A stretch of 13,766 nucleotides of DNA from Euryarchaeota archaeon UBA602 (lineage in GTDB: Archaea > Thermoplasmatota > Poseidoniia > Poseidoniales > Thalassarchaeaceae), in assembly GCA_002498455.1 (NCBI GenBank), contig DAHO01000043.1, forward strand, positions 22,773-36,538, given 5' to 3'. This document shows, piece by piece, positions 6,701 through 13,766 of this stretch (position 1 is the first letter of the stretch; the number at the start of each line of letters is the position of its first letter). The notes under the pieces are model-generated. The model saw only the letters and a list, made by a program, of their open reading frames with translations, was not told the origin of the DNA and did not search any database. The position numbers and the translations under genes are program-made.

Positions 6701-9700
6701 CTTCCGTACCGGATAGGTCAGTACAGTTGTAATCCCAGTCTCGACTGTCCAACGAGGTCGTGTTGCGCAGGAAGATGTGAGTCAAGTCCAGCGTGACACC
6801 CTTGGTAATGCCTTCCGAATCGAAGAATACGTTCCAGCCTAGATCGCCGATGTATTCTGTTTCGTCATAGACTCCATCATCATCTATGTCCTCACAAGTA
6901 TCGTTGTATTGTACACCGTTTTCGTTGTAATCGTTCCAGTTGCCGATGATGGTTCCGTTGTAAACGTCTCCACCCTTTCGCCATTCGACTTCAAGGATAC
7001 CATAATCCTGAACAGCGAGAATATCGCCCTCAGAATCTGTCAGATAATCCGTCTCAGCGAAATAATCGAAGTTGAGGTAAACGAAGTCTGCAGTGTTTTG
7101 TGTCAAATCGATTGTTTGGAGAGTCATCTTCTCATCCCAGTCATCCCCATATCCATCATCGGGGTGTCCAAACCAGTATGCGCTTGAACCGAAGACTGGT
7201 CGGTTGTTGGGAACAATTGCGTTGTTGATGGTGGAGTCCGTATCATCGATTACGACTCCAAAGGAATCTCCATCGTCACCGAACGAATAACCCGAGGTCC
7301 CTTCGAAATTCTCAACGAGGAGATCGTTTGGTGTTGCGGAATAAATGGTGGCTACCGTGTCGAAATCGACAACGGTATTTCCAACATTCTTGACCATCAC
7401 ATCGATTGGATACGTACCCGACGCATACAATGCATTCTTCTCAAAGGAGGTGATTTCTTCGACTGAAGGGTCAAACAAATTCTTGACTGTAGTTCTCCAT
7501 CGACTGTCATCGTTGGTGTCATCACCATTCTGGAATCCGGAAGTGCTCGTCAGTTCGCTCTCGATGATGTAGGTCGTTCCGTTGACGAAGTTCGCCTGCA
7601 GGGTCACGACTTGCTCATCACCAGGTGCGAGTGAGGTGAGTGAAAGTTGCTGGTTCACATTCTGCACGTTGCTACCGAATTGTGTGACGGTCTTGTTGAT
7701 GGTAATGTTGTCAATCGCGAATCCGTCCCATTCGGTGTTGTAGGAAGCGTTGTCGTTTCCGACACTGCCGGAGTGTCCGGAGCGGAATCGGAAGCGAATG
7801 TCAATTTCTTCACCAGCCCATGGTGTCAAGTCAATGCCCGACTCACCTGCTAAGCGGTCCCATGGGTTGACAAAACAACAGTATGCCGAGTTAGAAACCG
7901 TGAATTCTGGATAGTAACCGTTGGCCAAGTGAACGTATCGATCATAGTCGTATCCACCTGTGTAGTCAACGGTAGTCCATCCACTGGACTCACTGTAAAC
8001 ATCGATGTTGCAAGAATCATCGTAGATAATTCGGTTGGCAATACCGGTCGATGAAAAGTAGATCATGCTAAACTGAACCATGCACATCATGTCAAGATCC
8101 ATCGAAGCCGAGTCGGCACCAGACAGGTCGACATCCTGGATGATGAGACCTTCATCCCACCATGACATGTAACCAGATTCTTCATCGCCATCACCCGAAG
8201 CGTTGGTGACAATTGCTCCAGCCCACATGTAATCTGTCGGGTTGGTATCGGCCTCATTCGGATCGCCGTTGCCAGTGTTGTTGTTGCCGTCTTCAACGTG
8301 CCAGTACGAGCCAGTGACTTCGCCTGAGTACGAGACTGCAACCATGTTACAGCCGGAACAACTGCCGGTTGGAGCTGTGTCGAAATCGTTTGCATAAACC
8401 ACTGTATCAGTACCACCTACGACTTCCTTGACAGAGACATCAACGTCAACTGAACCCGAAATCGACTGGAGACCAGTATTGCGAACGGTGACGTTAACGT
8501 TTCGTGTACCTGCACCAATCTTCATCTCGCGATCTTCGTAATCATAAGCAGCTGGAGAGACGGTTACTCCGCCAATTCCAACATCTTCTGAATCAAGTTC
8601 AACGATTGAGAGAGTGTCTAGAGAACCTGCCCAGCCCTTTGAATCAATCCACATGGCACCATTGCCGTAAGTGAAGGCATAGTCTCGCTGACCGACTGCC
8701 AAATCTAGAGCGCTATTGGCTCCACCACTGAATTGGTCAGCAATGACCATTGTTGGTCGTCGACCGACGTCGAAAGTCTGTGGTGACAGATAGTTGCCAC
8801 TTCCATCATTGAGAATGATGTTGACGGTGTTGATGTCCACCAAGTTGTCAGTAGTCAGTTGTTGTTGCTGACCTGCACCGGCACTGTTGACCGTTGAAAC
8901 CGTCAACATGGTTGGGACCAAGAAGTCCATCTTTCCGTCTCCGTTGATGTCATCAATCGTGACATCGGCTGCGACGAAATCTCCGATTCCAGCATAGTTG
9001 TTGGTGGACCACTGGCCACCTACACTGCTACGAGTAGCATAGGATACGTTCTGTTCCCAACCTTGGCCAATCGCAACCATATCGATGACACCGTCATTGT
9101 CGGTGTCTGCGATATCCATACCGTTTGCATCAGAGTTTTCATTCAAGGCAAACTTGTGAGTGTTCTGGTTGGTCCCACCGGTTGGGTTCTCGTATTGATT
9201 GGTCACACAGTTGTATTCTAGGACAGTGACGTTGTCCCAATTTCCTGCACTGAATCCGGTCTGTGGGCCGTTGTACGGTGGAGCAGTCATCAACCAAATA
9301 TCTTGATCTTCACAATCACCTTGTCCACCAGGGATACCGCCGCCAGTGACGGTTTCACCCCAGTTTCCAATGGCCATGTCGTAAAAGAAGCCGTGTGTCA
9401 ATGGAATTTGAGTGGTCGATTGACTGGTCTGCTGAGTGGGGTTTGGTCCACGCATGACCATGACTTCCATGTTGGTAATGGATTCATCCAAGAAAAGACC
9501 GACGATGTCGTCATTGCCGTCATCGTTGATGTCAGTGACTTCCATTCCATACAACCGTGGCGAAACGGAAATTGGAGCGGATCGTGTCCACTGCTCAACT
9601 CTCTCGTTGCAATCGCCCCAAAGGACGGTCATGTTTCCTAGAGGTGGTGTGGTTGAACTTGCGACCCAAACGTTCTGGCGGAAGAAAATCAAATCATTGG

Positions 9701-10061
9701 CTCCATCGCCGTCAATATCACCGATTTCTACATCGTTTGCATCCGCCAAATCGAACCAAAACGCACGTCGAGATGAGTTCGCTGAAACCCAGAGATCTTC
9801 TCGATCAGAGAAATCTCCGTCGTCGTTGTAGAGGACGGAAATTAGCATCCCCATTTCGCTGGCTGTTACAATATCGGCATCTCCATCACAGTCCAAATCA
9901 CCGGAGGCGATATCGACTGGATTTCGCTGGACGGAATATGTTTCAACGTGGCTTGCACTGACAGCAGGAACCATCGCAACGAAATACGATGCCAGCATCA
10001 ATACAACCAATGAAACTCCCCGAACGCGGGCACTGTTCAAATTCTTGTCATGAGTATACAT
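3711..10061 (-). CDS. Giant membrane-anchored surface protein with FG-GAP, CARDB-like, MAM-like, GATase-like and PKD-like domains
   Basis: About 2,116 residues from the ATG at 10061; an in-frame GTG at 10070 would add three. Numbering below is from that GTG. Signal peptide 1-39, ending AVSA. Residues 45-460 hold five FG-GAP/VCBS calcium loops (starting at 58, 118, 180, 322 and 374, e.g. DIDGDGAND), suggesting an integrin-like beta-propeller. Residues 514-860 and about 870-1229 are two CARDB-like sandwiches, each seemingly split by a MAM-like jelly roll. Residues 1357-1600 are a Rossmann-like, ThuA/class I glutamine-amidotransferase-fold domain. About 1784-1872 is PKD-like and 1895-2010 Ig-like. 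An acidic linker leads to one transmembrane helix (2037-2062), a basic RGRGG stop, and a ~55-residue cytoplasmic tail rich in Gln, Ala and Tyr. Several N-x-S/T sequons suggest N-glycosylation. Probably a cell-surface adhesion or substrate-binding protein; no active site is evident. The gene has no internal stop or frameshift and fills almost half the window. Confidence 0.92.
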   Translation of the reverse strand: MYTHDKNLNSARVRGVSLVVLMLASYFVAMVPAVSASHVETYSVQRNPVDIASGDLDCDGDADIVTASEMGMLISVLYNDDGDFSDREDLWVSANSSRRAFWFDLADANDVEIGDIDGDGANDLIFFRQNVWVASSTTPPLGNMTVLWGDCNERVEQWTRSAPISVSPRLYGMEVTDINDDGNDDIVGLFLDESITNMEVMVMRGPNPTQQTSQSTTQIPLTHGFFYDMAIGNWGETVTGGGIPGGQGDCEDQDIWLMTAPPYNGPQTGFSAGNWDNVTVLEYNCVTNQYENPTGGTNQNTHKFALNENSDANGMDIADTDNDGVIDMVAIGQGWEQNVSYATRSSVGGQWSTNNYAGIGDFVAADVTIDDINGDGKMDFLVPTMLTVSTVNSAGAGQQQQLTTDNLVDINTVNIILNDGSGNYLSPQTFDVGRRPTMVIADQFSGGANSALDLAVGQRDYAFTYGNGAMWIDSKGWAGSLDTLSIVELDSEDVGIGGVTVSPAAYDYEDREMKIGAGTRNVNVTVRNTGLQSISGSVDVDVSVKEVVGGTDTVVYANDFDTAPTGSCSGCNMVAVSYSGEVTGSYWHVEDGNNNTGNGDPNEADTNPTDYMWAGAIVTNASGDGDEESGYMSWWDEGLIIQDVDLSGADSASMDLDMMCMVQFSMIYFSSTGIANRIIYDDSCNIDVYSESSGWTTVDYTGGYDYDRYVHLANGYYPEFTVSNSAYCCFVNPWDRLAGESGIDLTPWAGEEIDIRFRFRSGHSGSVGNDNASYNTEWDGFAIDNITINKTVTQFGSNVQNVNQQLSLTSLAPGDEQVVTLQANFVNGTTYIIESELTSTSGFQNGDDTNDDSRWRTTVKNLFDPSVEEITSFEKNALYASGTYPIDVMVKNVGNTVVDFDTVATIYSATPNDLLVENFEGTSGYSFGDDGDSFGVVIDDTDSTINNAIVPNNRPVFGSSAYWFGHPDDGYGDDWDEKMTLQTIDLTQNTADFVYLNFDYFAETDYLTDSEGDILAVQDYGILEVEWRKGGDVYNGTIIGNWNDYNENGVQYNDTCEDIDDDGVYDETEYIGDLGWNVFFDSEGITKGVTLDLTHIFLRNTTSLDSRDWDYNCTDLSGTEVTVSFRFQSNGDGVNGNSGLAGLGIDNVSVREYVFTYVTEYSSSVSGLDSQETQEVNVGNHDFSQGIFRIDAMTHYDNQTQGTAWYNHKEVNLANNVSRLIFEVASVDVQLLRPDVLSCVTENSVGCVYPSDSVENHAFSMDLINGVLDGDYNIKLTVTDTSTGSVVYDSTSDEGQMSLVAHERSTATWASVEPAGGGGWNDGTEYHFRFHAELVDDGTNSGNTWDFNITMVEDVDVAILTGHNDQQRLTNVIEDLDAMGLTYTQFSSADWGRYITATWMNHYSKILLPWQVAPFYETYYEELAAGGSAGISPMDVIVNRMNAGATLQIHLGPYNAEYEQPNVMPYDMNVVNRDSNPVTHTDTMVMDWHHPMMMDVNPVAFISFNGGNHVAKSTLITTQPDSDNIPQICNGPISAPMGTFHSLINDASDPTASLLATCAVGSGGMIITTIDVENSQVSDDYGTVGKPLLSNLLSHHVGQYPLNFGPAGDGFDMTINGDPMTWDSQLGQYETLYMKSDAELEFGFTSDETNLDADWELRPVEGTTATNWDGNPLQDGESDHREEDSHTAQFCVLDAQSSTLCKQEARWVVTLFLHTPAGHTRIASIMLETNDALADEFSPLPEFTIIDRLEYRGQIDSHGIKESGGKDWDINLIRLGPTGDLTVHFDASNSSDGDATDGTNGIKTYIWKVFLDTAWDNPGGAPQSGKTTEISSSVSHTFTHRFQNITVDPNTGFEGSLIRIELTVVDQADKPSTYDDRYKMYFVVVGEGYGDDEPVVDFTNPAPGSSQTDDTLYVNGSITSGSENGDVMIEVALDEATLDLLPSQKFPKKTAGEYDSTVSLADGAAFSLSLDIADLYDENGSTQTIWIKITEGDGSRWTIYKSIDVNLVPREVVSENNGDDPDPETSGGDDGGMSSVVLIAGIGAFVLVIVILLTMVLVRGRGGDSTVADAGAFGGEVAQMDPVEAYVQQLVAQGYPEETARAYAQQYYAQASQQQR
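3714..3824 (-). other. UBA-like cytoplasmic tail of the giant protein
   Basis: Residues 2083-2119 (GTG numbering) follow the transmembrane helix and include YVQQLVAQGYPEETARAY then AQQYYAQASQQQR. Two short amphipathic helices flank a Gly-Tyr-Pro turn. The pattern L..-GY-..-A..A resembles the first two helices of UBA/CUE/TS-N folds. I recall similar QQL..GYP tails on other Marine Group II surface proteins, but cannot verify this here. Possibly a sorting or docking tag. Confidence 0.45.
5271..6002 (-). other. GATase/ThuA-like Rossmann domain within the giant protein
   Basis: Residues 1357-1600. The first strand is DVAILTG. It is followed by a helix (RLTNVIEDLDAMG), a strand (YSKILLPWQ), a helix plus strand (VNRMNAGATLQIHLGPYN) where this fold normally places its nucleophile elbow, an HHPMM segment, and a closing GSGGMIITTID strand with a final helix. 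There is no cysteine in the elbow, so the domain is probably not a working amidotransferase. Confidence 0.5.
6384..8531 (-). repeat. Tandem pair of CARDB-like domains each interrupted by a MAM-like jelly roll
   Basis: Two divergent copies of one architecture, at residues 514-860 and about 870-1229. Each begins with a CARDB-like strand set (VNVTVRNTG at 525-533; IDVMVKNVG at 889-897), breaks off at NDFDT or ENFEG, and runs through ~230-240 residues ending DL...GEEIDIRFRFRSG / DLSGTEVTVSFRFQSNG and then AIDNITI / GIDNVSV. It then resumes CARDB-like sequence (LTSLAPGDEQVVTLQANF in copy one). The copies are too diverged to show as a DNA repeat. Confidence 0.55.
8691..9938 (-). other. FG-GAP/VCBS beta-propeller region of the giant protein
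   Basis: Residues 45-460 contain five D-x-D-x-D-G-x-x-D loops: DLDCDGDAD (58), DIDGDGAND (118), DINDDGNDD (180), DTDNDGVID (322) and DINGDGKMD (374). Each follows a strand and precedes a hydrophobic strand, as in integrin-alpha-like propellers that bind calcium. Spacing is irregular (58-62 residues between early loops, ~140 between the third and fourth), so extra blades may be degenerate. Confidence 0.75.
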
Positions 10062-10217
10062 GTTGACCACTCAGGTGTTCGGTACTGACGACTCTATTCA
10101 ATTGTTGCCCTCGCGTGCGCGTGACTTGCGCACTAGATATGGCTTGCAGTGCATCATTTAGGCGAGAAATTCGAAGGTCTGGAATCTAAGGGCCAAAAAT
10201 GGATGTTCTAGGAGAGA
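10062..10217 (-). other. Gap between the 226-residue gene and the giant gene, with a candidate promoter and a small hairpin
   Basis: About 156 bases and no coding sequence that I can support. It holds a 6-base inverted repeat, gtgcgc (10115-10120) and gcgcac (10128-10133), with a 7-base loop, about 85 bases past the upstream gene's stop. The minus-strand AT-rich string TGAATAGAG (10100-10092) sits 30 to 22 bases before the GTG at 10070. That fits either leaderless use of that GTG or a 9-base leader before the ATG at 10061. No Shine-Dalgarno sequence is present. Confidence 0.3.
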
Positions 10218-10898
10218 TTAATCGGCCTCTAACCAGCGAGGACTGGGGCCATATCCATAGCTCCCACCACCGTGAACTTTCACTAGTTTCCCGAGCCTCC
10301 ACATGCCCTCTAACCAGAGTTCAAGTTCCATGCCTGAGCGTTCAAGTTGTTCACAGGCTGCACTGTCGATAACCTCGAGAGGCAGAGCCGTAACTCCGAA
10401 CTTTCGAACCGCAACCCGCATCAACCGTTGCAGCCAAGCTTCAGCGATTGGGTCTGTGGATACCTGGGACATGATGGGTTCAGGTTCATCCATTTCTGAG
10501 ATTAAATCAGATAATTCTTCGGCGGTCGGCGAACGAGGGTGTCCAATACCGAGTTTTTCCATCTCTGCATCCAAATCCATGTCACCAATCACTCGACGAA
10601 CTACAGGGATTCGGCTTGGATCTGGTGGAGGCCCCGGTAAGGATGAAATCGTGTCCGATTGCAAAATCACCGGTGAATCCTCATCGGTCATTTCTCCATC
10701 CTCGACTATTTCTTCACCGGATTGAGAGACTTGCACTGAATGACCTGTGGTAGCCATAGGCTGAATCCAACCAACATCGCTCAATCCTAGATCTTCACGC
10801 AGAGCTTGGACCCACCCTGCATCGCCTTGAATCATGACGTCAACATCCGAATCAGGTTGTCGGAATCGGAAACGTACTGGACCCTTCAGAGTGGACAT
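10218..10898 (-). CDS. Unrecognised acidic protein with possible winged-helix-like C-terminus
   Basis: 226 residues, ATG to TAA. I do not recognise the family. Three parts can be seen. Residues 1-48 are a compact beta/alpha segment (VRFRFRQPDSDVDVMIQGD, then WVQALREDLGL). Residues 50-150 are acidic, Ser/Pro-rich and probably disordered. Residues 150-226 are a helical segment (WLQRLMRVAVRKFGVTAL, then ELELWLEGMWRLGKLVKVHG) followed by a short GGGSYGYGPSPRW hairpin, reminiscent of a winged helix but without a firm match. There is no signal peptide or membrane segment, so it is cytoplasmic. It starts 64 bases after acnA on the same strand and may share its transcript; that alone does not imply a role in the TCA cycle. 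Coding status is supported by length, an ATG start and a coherent composition. Confidence 0.78.
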   Translation of the reverse strand: MSTLKGPVRFRFRQPDSDVDVMIQGDAGWVQALREDLGLSDVGWIQPMATTGHSVQVSQSGEEIVEDGEMTDEDSPVILQSDTISSLPGPPPDPSRIPVVRRVIGDMDLDAEMEKLGIGHPRSPTAEELSDLISEMDEPEPIMSQVSTDPIAEAWLQRLMRVAVRKFGVTALPLEVIDSAACEQLERSGMELELWLEGMWRLGKLVKVHGGGSYGYGPSPRWLEAD

Positions 10899-10962
10899 TA
10901 GAGCCCTTTGATTCTCAACGGTCTTTGAACCACACGGCTGAGCGGACCCTCGGATTGCGAAT

Positions 10963-13698
10963 TTAAGACTGTGCTAAATTTCGCAAAACCGTTTGCAAGA
11001 TGCCACCGTGTCGATAATACTCCACCTCTACAGGTGTATCCAATCGTACAGTCGCCTCGAAGGTCGTCACATGGCCATCAGGATGTGTTGCTGTAACCGT
11101 GATTTTGCTCAGCGGAACCAAATCGGCAGATGCAGGGATGTCAAATTTTTCCGTGCCATCAAGTCCAAGCGTATCTGCATTCTCTCCTTCGGGGAAGGTC
11201 AGTGGCAAAACCCCCATGCCGACCAGATTTGAGCGATGAATGCGCTCAAATGAGGTTGCAATCACAGCCTTCACCCCAAGCAATAGAGTGCCTTTGGCTG
11301 CCCAATCACGACTGCTTCCAGTCCCATACTGCTCTCCAGCAAGTACGACCAACGGAATGCCATTGGCTTGATATTTCATCGAGGCATCATAGACCGATTC
11401 AACCACACCTGTGGGGAAGTGTGTCGTGAATCCACCCTCTGTATCGGGCGCAATTTGATTGCGAATCCGAACATTGGCAAAGGTACCTCGCATCATGACC
11501 TCATGGTTACCACGACGGCTTCCGAAAGAGTTGAAATCACGGGGTGAAACACCGTTTCCAACCAAATATTGTCCCGCTGGACCCGAGTGAGGGAATGCAC
11601 CTGCTGGGCTAATGTGGTCCGTGGTCACAGAATCTCCCAATTTGAGCAAGACGTGGGCACCTTCAATCGAGGAAATCGGTTCGGGTTCCGGTTGAATGCC
11701 CTCGAAGAATGAAGGTAGGCGAACGTAGGTACTCTCAGGAGCCCAGGGATAGAGGTCACTGGGTGTACTTGGAATCGAATCCCATCGAGGCTCACTCATG
11801 ACGGTTGCATACCGCTCATTGAACATCTCAGGTGTGATGGCCCGAGCCATCACTTCTCGAATTTCTGTATCTGTGGGCCAGATGTCTGCCAACATGACAG
11901 GATGGCCGTCGGTGTCAAGACCGATTGGGTCGCTGTCAAAATCAATATTCAAAGTGCCTGCGATGGCGTAAGCGACCACCAAGGGTGGACTCGCCAAGTA
12001 GTTGGCCTTGACTTTTTGATGGACTCTACCTTCGAAATTTCGATTGCCAGAAATGACAGAACCAACGATCAAGTTTCCTTCATCAATCCCCGCTTCAATT
12101 TCAGGTTCAAGCGGCCCCGAATTTCCGATACAAGTCGTACATCCATATCCGACGTTGTGGAAACCCAATTGATTGAGATGTTCGGTCAGCCCGGCCGCAT
12201 CATAGTATTCAGTGACAACTCGACTCCCGGGTGCCAAACTGGGTTTGTTCCATGGGGCGACTTTGAGCCCTTTCTGCACTGCATTCCGGGCCAAAATTCC
12301 CGCCCCCAACATGACGGATGGATTGGATGTATTCGTGCACGATGTAATGGCTGAAATTACGATGTCGCCGTGCTTCAATTGATAGATTGAACCGTCGGAA
12401 CCCGTGACCTCAACTGTACGGCCATTCTCTTCAGCATCAATGCCATGTCCCGAATGACCAATGGGGGCATTGAGGGTTTGCACCCAATGTGATTTCATCG
12501 CCGACAAATCAACACGGTCCTGAGGACGTTTTGGGCCCGCCATCGCCGGTTCAACGTCATTCAAATCGAGGGTCAAGTTGGAGGTGAATTCTGGCGTCGT
12601 TGAATCTTCAGTGTGAAACATTCCCTGAGCACTGAGGTAGCGTTTGACATTGTCAACATGGTCCAAATCTCGCCCTGACAAACGCATGTAATCAAGGGTG
12701 GTCTCATCGACGGGGAAGAATCCACAGGTGGCCCCATATTCGGGGGCCATATTGGCGATTGTGGCACGATCAGGTAGCGTCAATGCAGACATTCCGGAAC
12801 CATGGAATTCAACAAATTTACCCACCACGCCATGTGCACGGAGCATCTCGACAATTCTCAAGGTCATATCTGTCGCAGTGACGCCGGGCCGTAAACTGCC
12901 GGTCAGCTCGAAACCGACGACTTCGGGCAACAGCATGTAGATTGGTTGCCCAAGCATCACGGCTTCGGCTTCGATTCCACCGACACCCCAGCCCAACACT
13001 CCCAATCCATTGATCATGGTGGTATGGCTGTCTGTACCGACCAAAGAATCGGGCATCCAAACACCATTTTCATCACGTGCAACGCTGGCAATCCATTCAA
13101 GATTGACCTGATGAACAATGCCTCTTCCGGGAGGAACAGCTCGGAAGTTGTCTAGACTTTGTTGACCCCACTTTAGAAATTGATAACGTTCCATATTTCG
13201 TTCATACTCAATCTCCAAATTACGTTCTCGAGCGTCTGAGAATAATCCGGAAACATCTACCTGAACCGAATGGTCAATGACCAAATCAACCGGAACTTGT
13301 GGATTGACCTTTTGTGGGTCCCCACCCAATGAGACCATCGCATCACGAAGGGCTGCAATATCAACCACGGCTGGAACGCCAGTGAAATCTTGCAGGATAA
13401 CACGAGAGGGCATGAATGGAATCTCAGCTGGGGTTTGAGTAGGTGACCATGCGGCGATTCTCTCAACGTCTTCTTTGGTCACGAGGAAGCCGTCACATTT
13501 GCGTAAGGCGGCTTCCAATAGAACTCGGATGGTGCAGGGCAATTTGGCCAAGTTGCAAAGCCCAGCCGCTTCCAAGGCATGGAGGTTGGCAAACCGACCG
13601 AGTTCGCCATTAGACAGGTCAAACGTGTCTAAGGCCGAGAAGGGGTCGTCACTCGCCATGCTTTGGCGAGCTAGAGGACCTCCTTGAACGTCACTCAT
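10963..13698 (-). CDS. acnA: Aconitate hydratase (AcnA/IRP1 type)
   Basis: TCA-cycle [4Fe-4S] enzyme in the cytoplasm converting citrate to isocitrate via cis-aconitate. 911 residues, about the usual length for the AcnA/IRP1 branch. Motifs in order: PSRVILQDFTGVPAVVD (97-113); VGTDSHTTMINGLGVLGWGV (220-239); the cluster cysteines C454 in SCTNTSNPSV and C520/C523 in GCTTCIGNSGPL; the swivel-domain DSVTTDHISPAG (689-700); GSRRGNHEVMMRGTF (726-740); GEQYGTGSSRDWAAKGT (788-804); and SFERIHRSNLVGMGVLP (816-832). All metal and substrate residues expected of an active enzyme appear intact. The ATG at 13698 gives a 13-residue lead. Homologues often begin near the second Met (13659, MASDDPFSAL), so that start is possible. 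A GGAGG at 13683-13679 is 19 bases from it, too far for a normal ribosome site. The 226-residue gene follows after 64 bases. Confidence in function is very high. Confidence 0.97.
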   Translation of the reverse strand: MSDVQGGPLARQSMASDDPFSALDTFDLSNGELGRFANLHALEAAGLCNLAKLPCTIRVLLEAALRKCDGFLVTKEDVERIAAWSPTQTPAEIPFMPSRVILQDFTGVPAVVDIAALRDAMVSLGGDPQKVNPQVPVDLVIDHSVQVDVSGLFSDARERNLEIEYERNMERYQFLKWGQQSLDNFRAVPPGRGIVHQVNLEWIASVARDENGVWMPDSLVGTDSHTTMINGLGVLGWGVGGIEAEAVMLGQPIYMLLPEVVGFELTGSLRPGVTATDMTLRIVEMLRAHGVVGKFVEFHGSGMSALTLPDRATIANMAPEYGATCGFFPVDETTLDYMRLSGRDLDHVDNVKRYLSAQGMFHTEDSTTPEFTSNLTLDLNDVEPAMAGPKRPQDRVDLSAMKSHWVQTLNAPIGHSGHGIDAEENGRTVEVTGSDGSIYQLKHGDIVISAITSCTNTSNPSVMLGAGILARNAVQKGLKVAPWNKPSLAPGSRVVTEYYDAAGLTEHLNQLGFHNVGYGCTTCIGNSGPLEPEIEAGIDEGNLIVGSVISGNRNFEGRVHQKVKANYLASPPLVVAYAIAGTLNIDFDSDPIGLDTDGHPVMLADIWPTDTEIREVMARAITPEMFNERYATVMSEPRWDSIPSTPSDLYPWAPESTYVRLPSFFEGIQPEPEPISSIEGAHVLLKLGDSVTTDHISPAGAFPHSGPAGQYLVGNGVSPRDFNSFGSRRGNHEVMMRGTFANVRIRNQIAPDTEGGFTTHFPTGVVESVYDASMKYQANGIPLVVLAGEQYGTGSSRDWAAKGTLLLGVKAVIATSFERIHRSNLVGMGVLPLTFPEGENADTLGLDGTEKFDIPASADLVPLSKITVTATHPDGHVTTFEATVRLDTPVEVEYYRHGGILQTVLRNLAQS

Positions 13699-13766
13699 GG
13701 AGATTTAGAGTATTGGGCTCAAACTGTATCTTCAACAGCAGTCCGTAGAATGTCGACCGAGAGGAG
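13699..13766. other. Upstream region of acnA to the window edge
   Basis: 68 bases before acnA. The minus-strand string TACAGTTTG lies 30 to 22 bases before the ATG at 13698 and is only a poor TATA match. I see no Shine-Dalgarno sequence and no gene end here. The start of the neighbouring gene, if any, is outside the window. Confidence 0.3.

Noticed and set aside
9303..9961. Three overlapping plus-strand frames of 112-134 residues opposite the N-terminal part of the giant gene
   Set aside because: They are antisense to the FG-GAP region; their length comes from the biased codon use of the Asp/Gly-rich loops.
10115..10133. Hairpin gtgcgc/gcgcac as a terminator of the 226-residue gene
   Set aside because: It has only six pairs, no T tract, and lies ~85 bases after the stop; it is noted only within the gap entry.
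11902..12354. 150-residue plus-strand frame inside acnA
   Set aside because: It is antisense to the Fe-S cysteine region of an intact aconitase and is a shadow frame.
13679..13683. GGAGG on the minus strand as a Shine-Dalgarno site for an acnA start at 13659
   Set aside because: The spacing to that ATG is 19 bases, far beyond the usual 5-9, and the bases encode in-frame Gln-Gly-Gly of the longer form.

Overview
The window looks like a piece of an archaeal genome, most likely from the marine planktonic Euryarchaeota (Marine Group II, Candidatus Poseidoniales). This is an inference, because there is no rRNA or other phylogenetic marker in the window. The grounds are: no Shine-Dalgarno sequence before any gene; AT-rich boxes about 26 bases before several start codons; a compact, archaeal-style S-adenosylhomocysteine hydrolase; and a giant secreted, membrane-anchored multidomain protein whose short cytoplasmic tail carries a YVQQL..GYPEETA.AYA motif that I recall from this group.

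Layout, left to right. Bases 1-324 (+) are the 3' end of a gene encoding an arginine/glycine-rich (RGG-box) tail. At 371-1429 (+) is a TPR-like protein with two membrane segments, and at 1531-2325 (+) a small secreted PKD-domain protein. From 2347 on, every gene is on the minus strand. In order of transcription these are aconitase (acnA, 13698-10963), an unrecognised 226-residue protein (10898-10218), a giant ~2,116-residue cell-surface protein (10061-3711), and S-adenosylhomocysteine hydrolase (ahcY, 3612-2347). The plus and minus blocks converge with only 21 bases between stop codons. No stretch above 160 bases lacks a gene. I saw no tRNA, rRNA, CRISPR array, insertion sequence or attachment site.

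Two genes are core metabolism: acnA (TCA cycle) and ahcY (recycling of S-adenosylhomocysteine after methylation). The rest point to the cell surface or to RNA handling. The giant protein is the main object of interest. It has a signal peptide and an FG-GAP/VCBS calcium-loop propeller region. Two beta-sandwich domains follow, each apparently interrupted by a MAM-like jelly roll. After these come a Rossmann-like glutamine-amidotransferase-fold domain that seems to lack its nucleophile, PKD-like and Ig-like domains, one transmembrane helix, and a UBA-like two-helix cytoplasmic tail. Its function is unknown; adhesion or binding of particulate substrate is a reasonable guess. I found no defence system, gene cluster or mobile element. 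The novelty here is in domain architecture, not in a multi-gene system.
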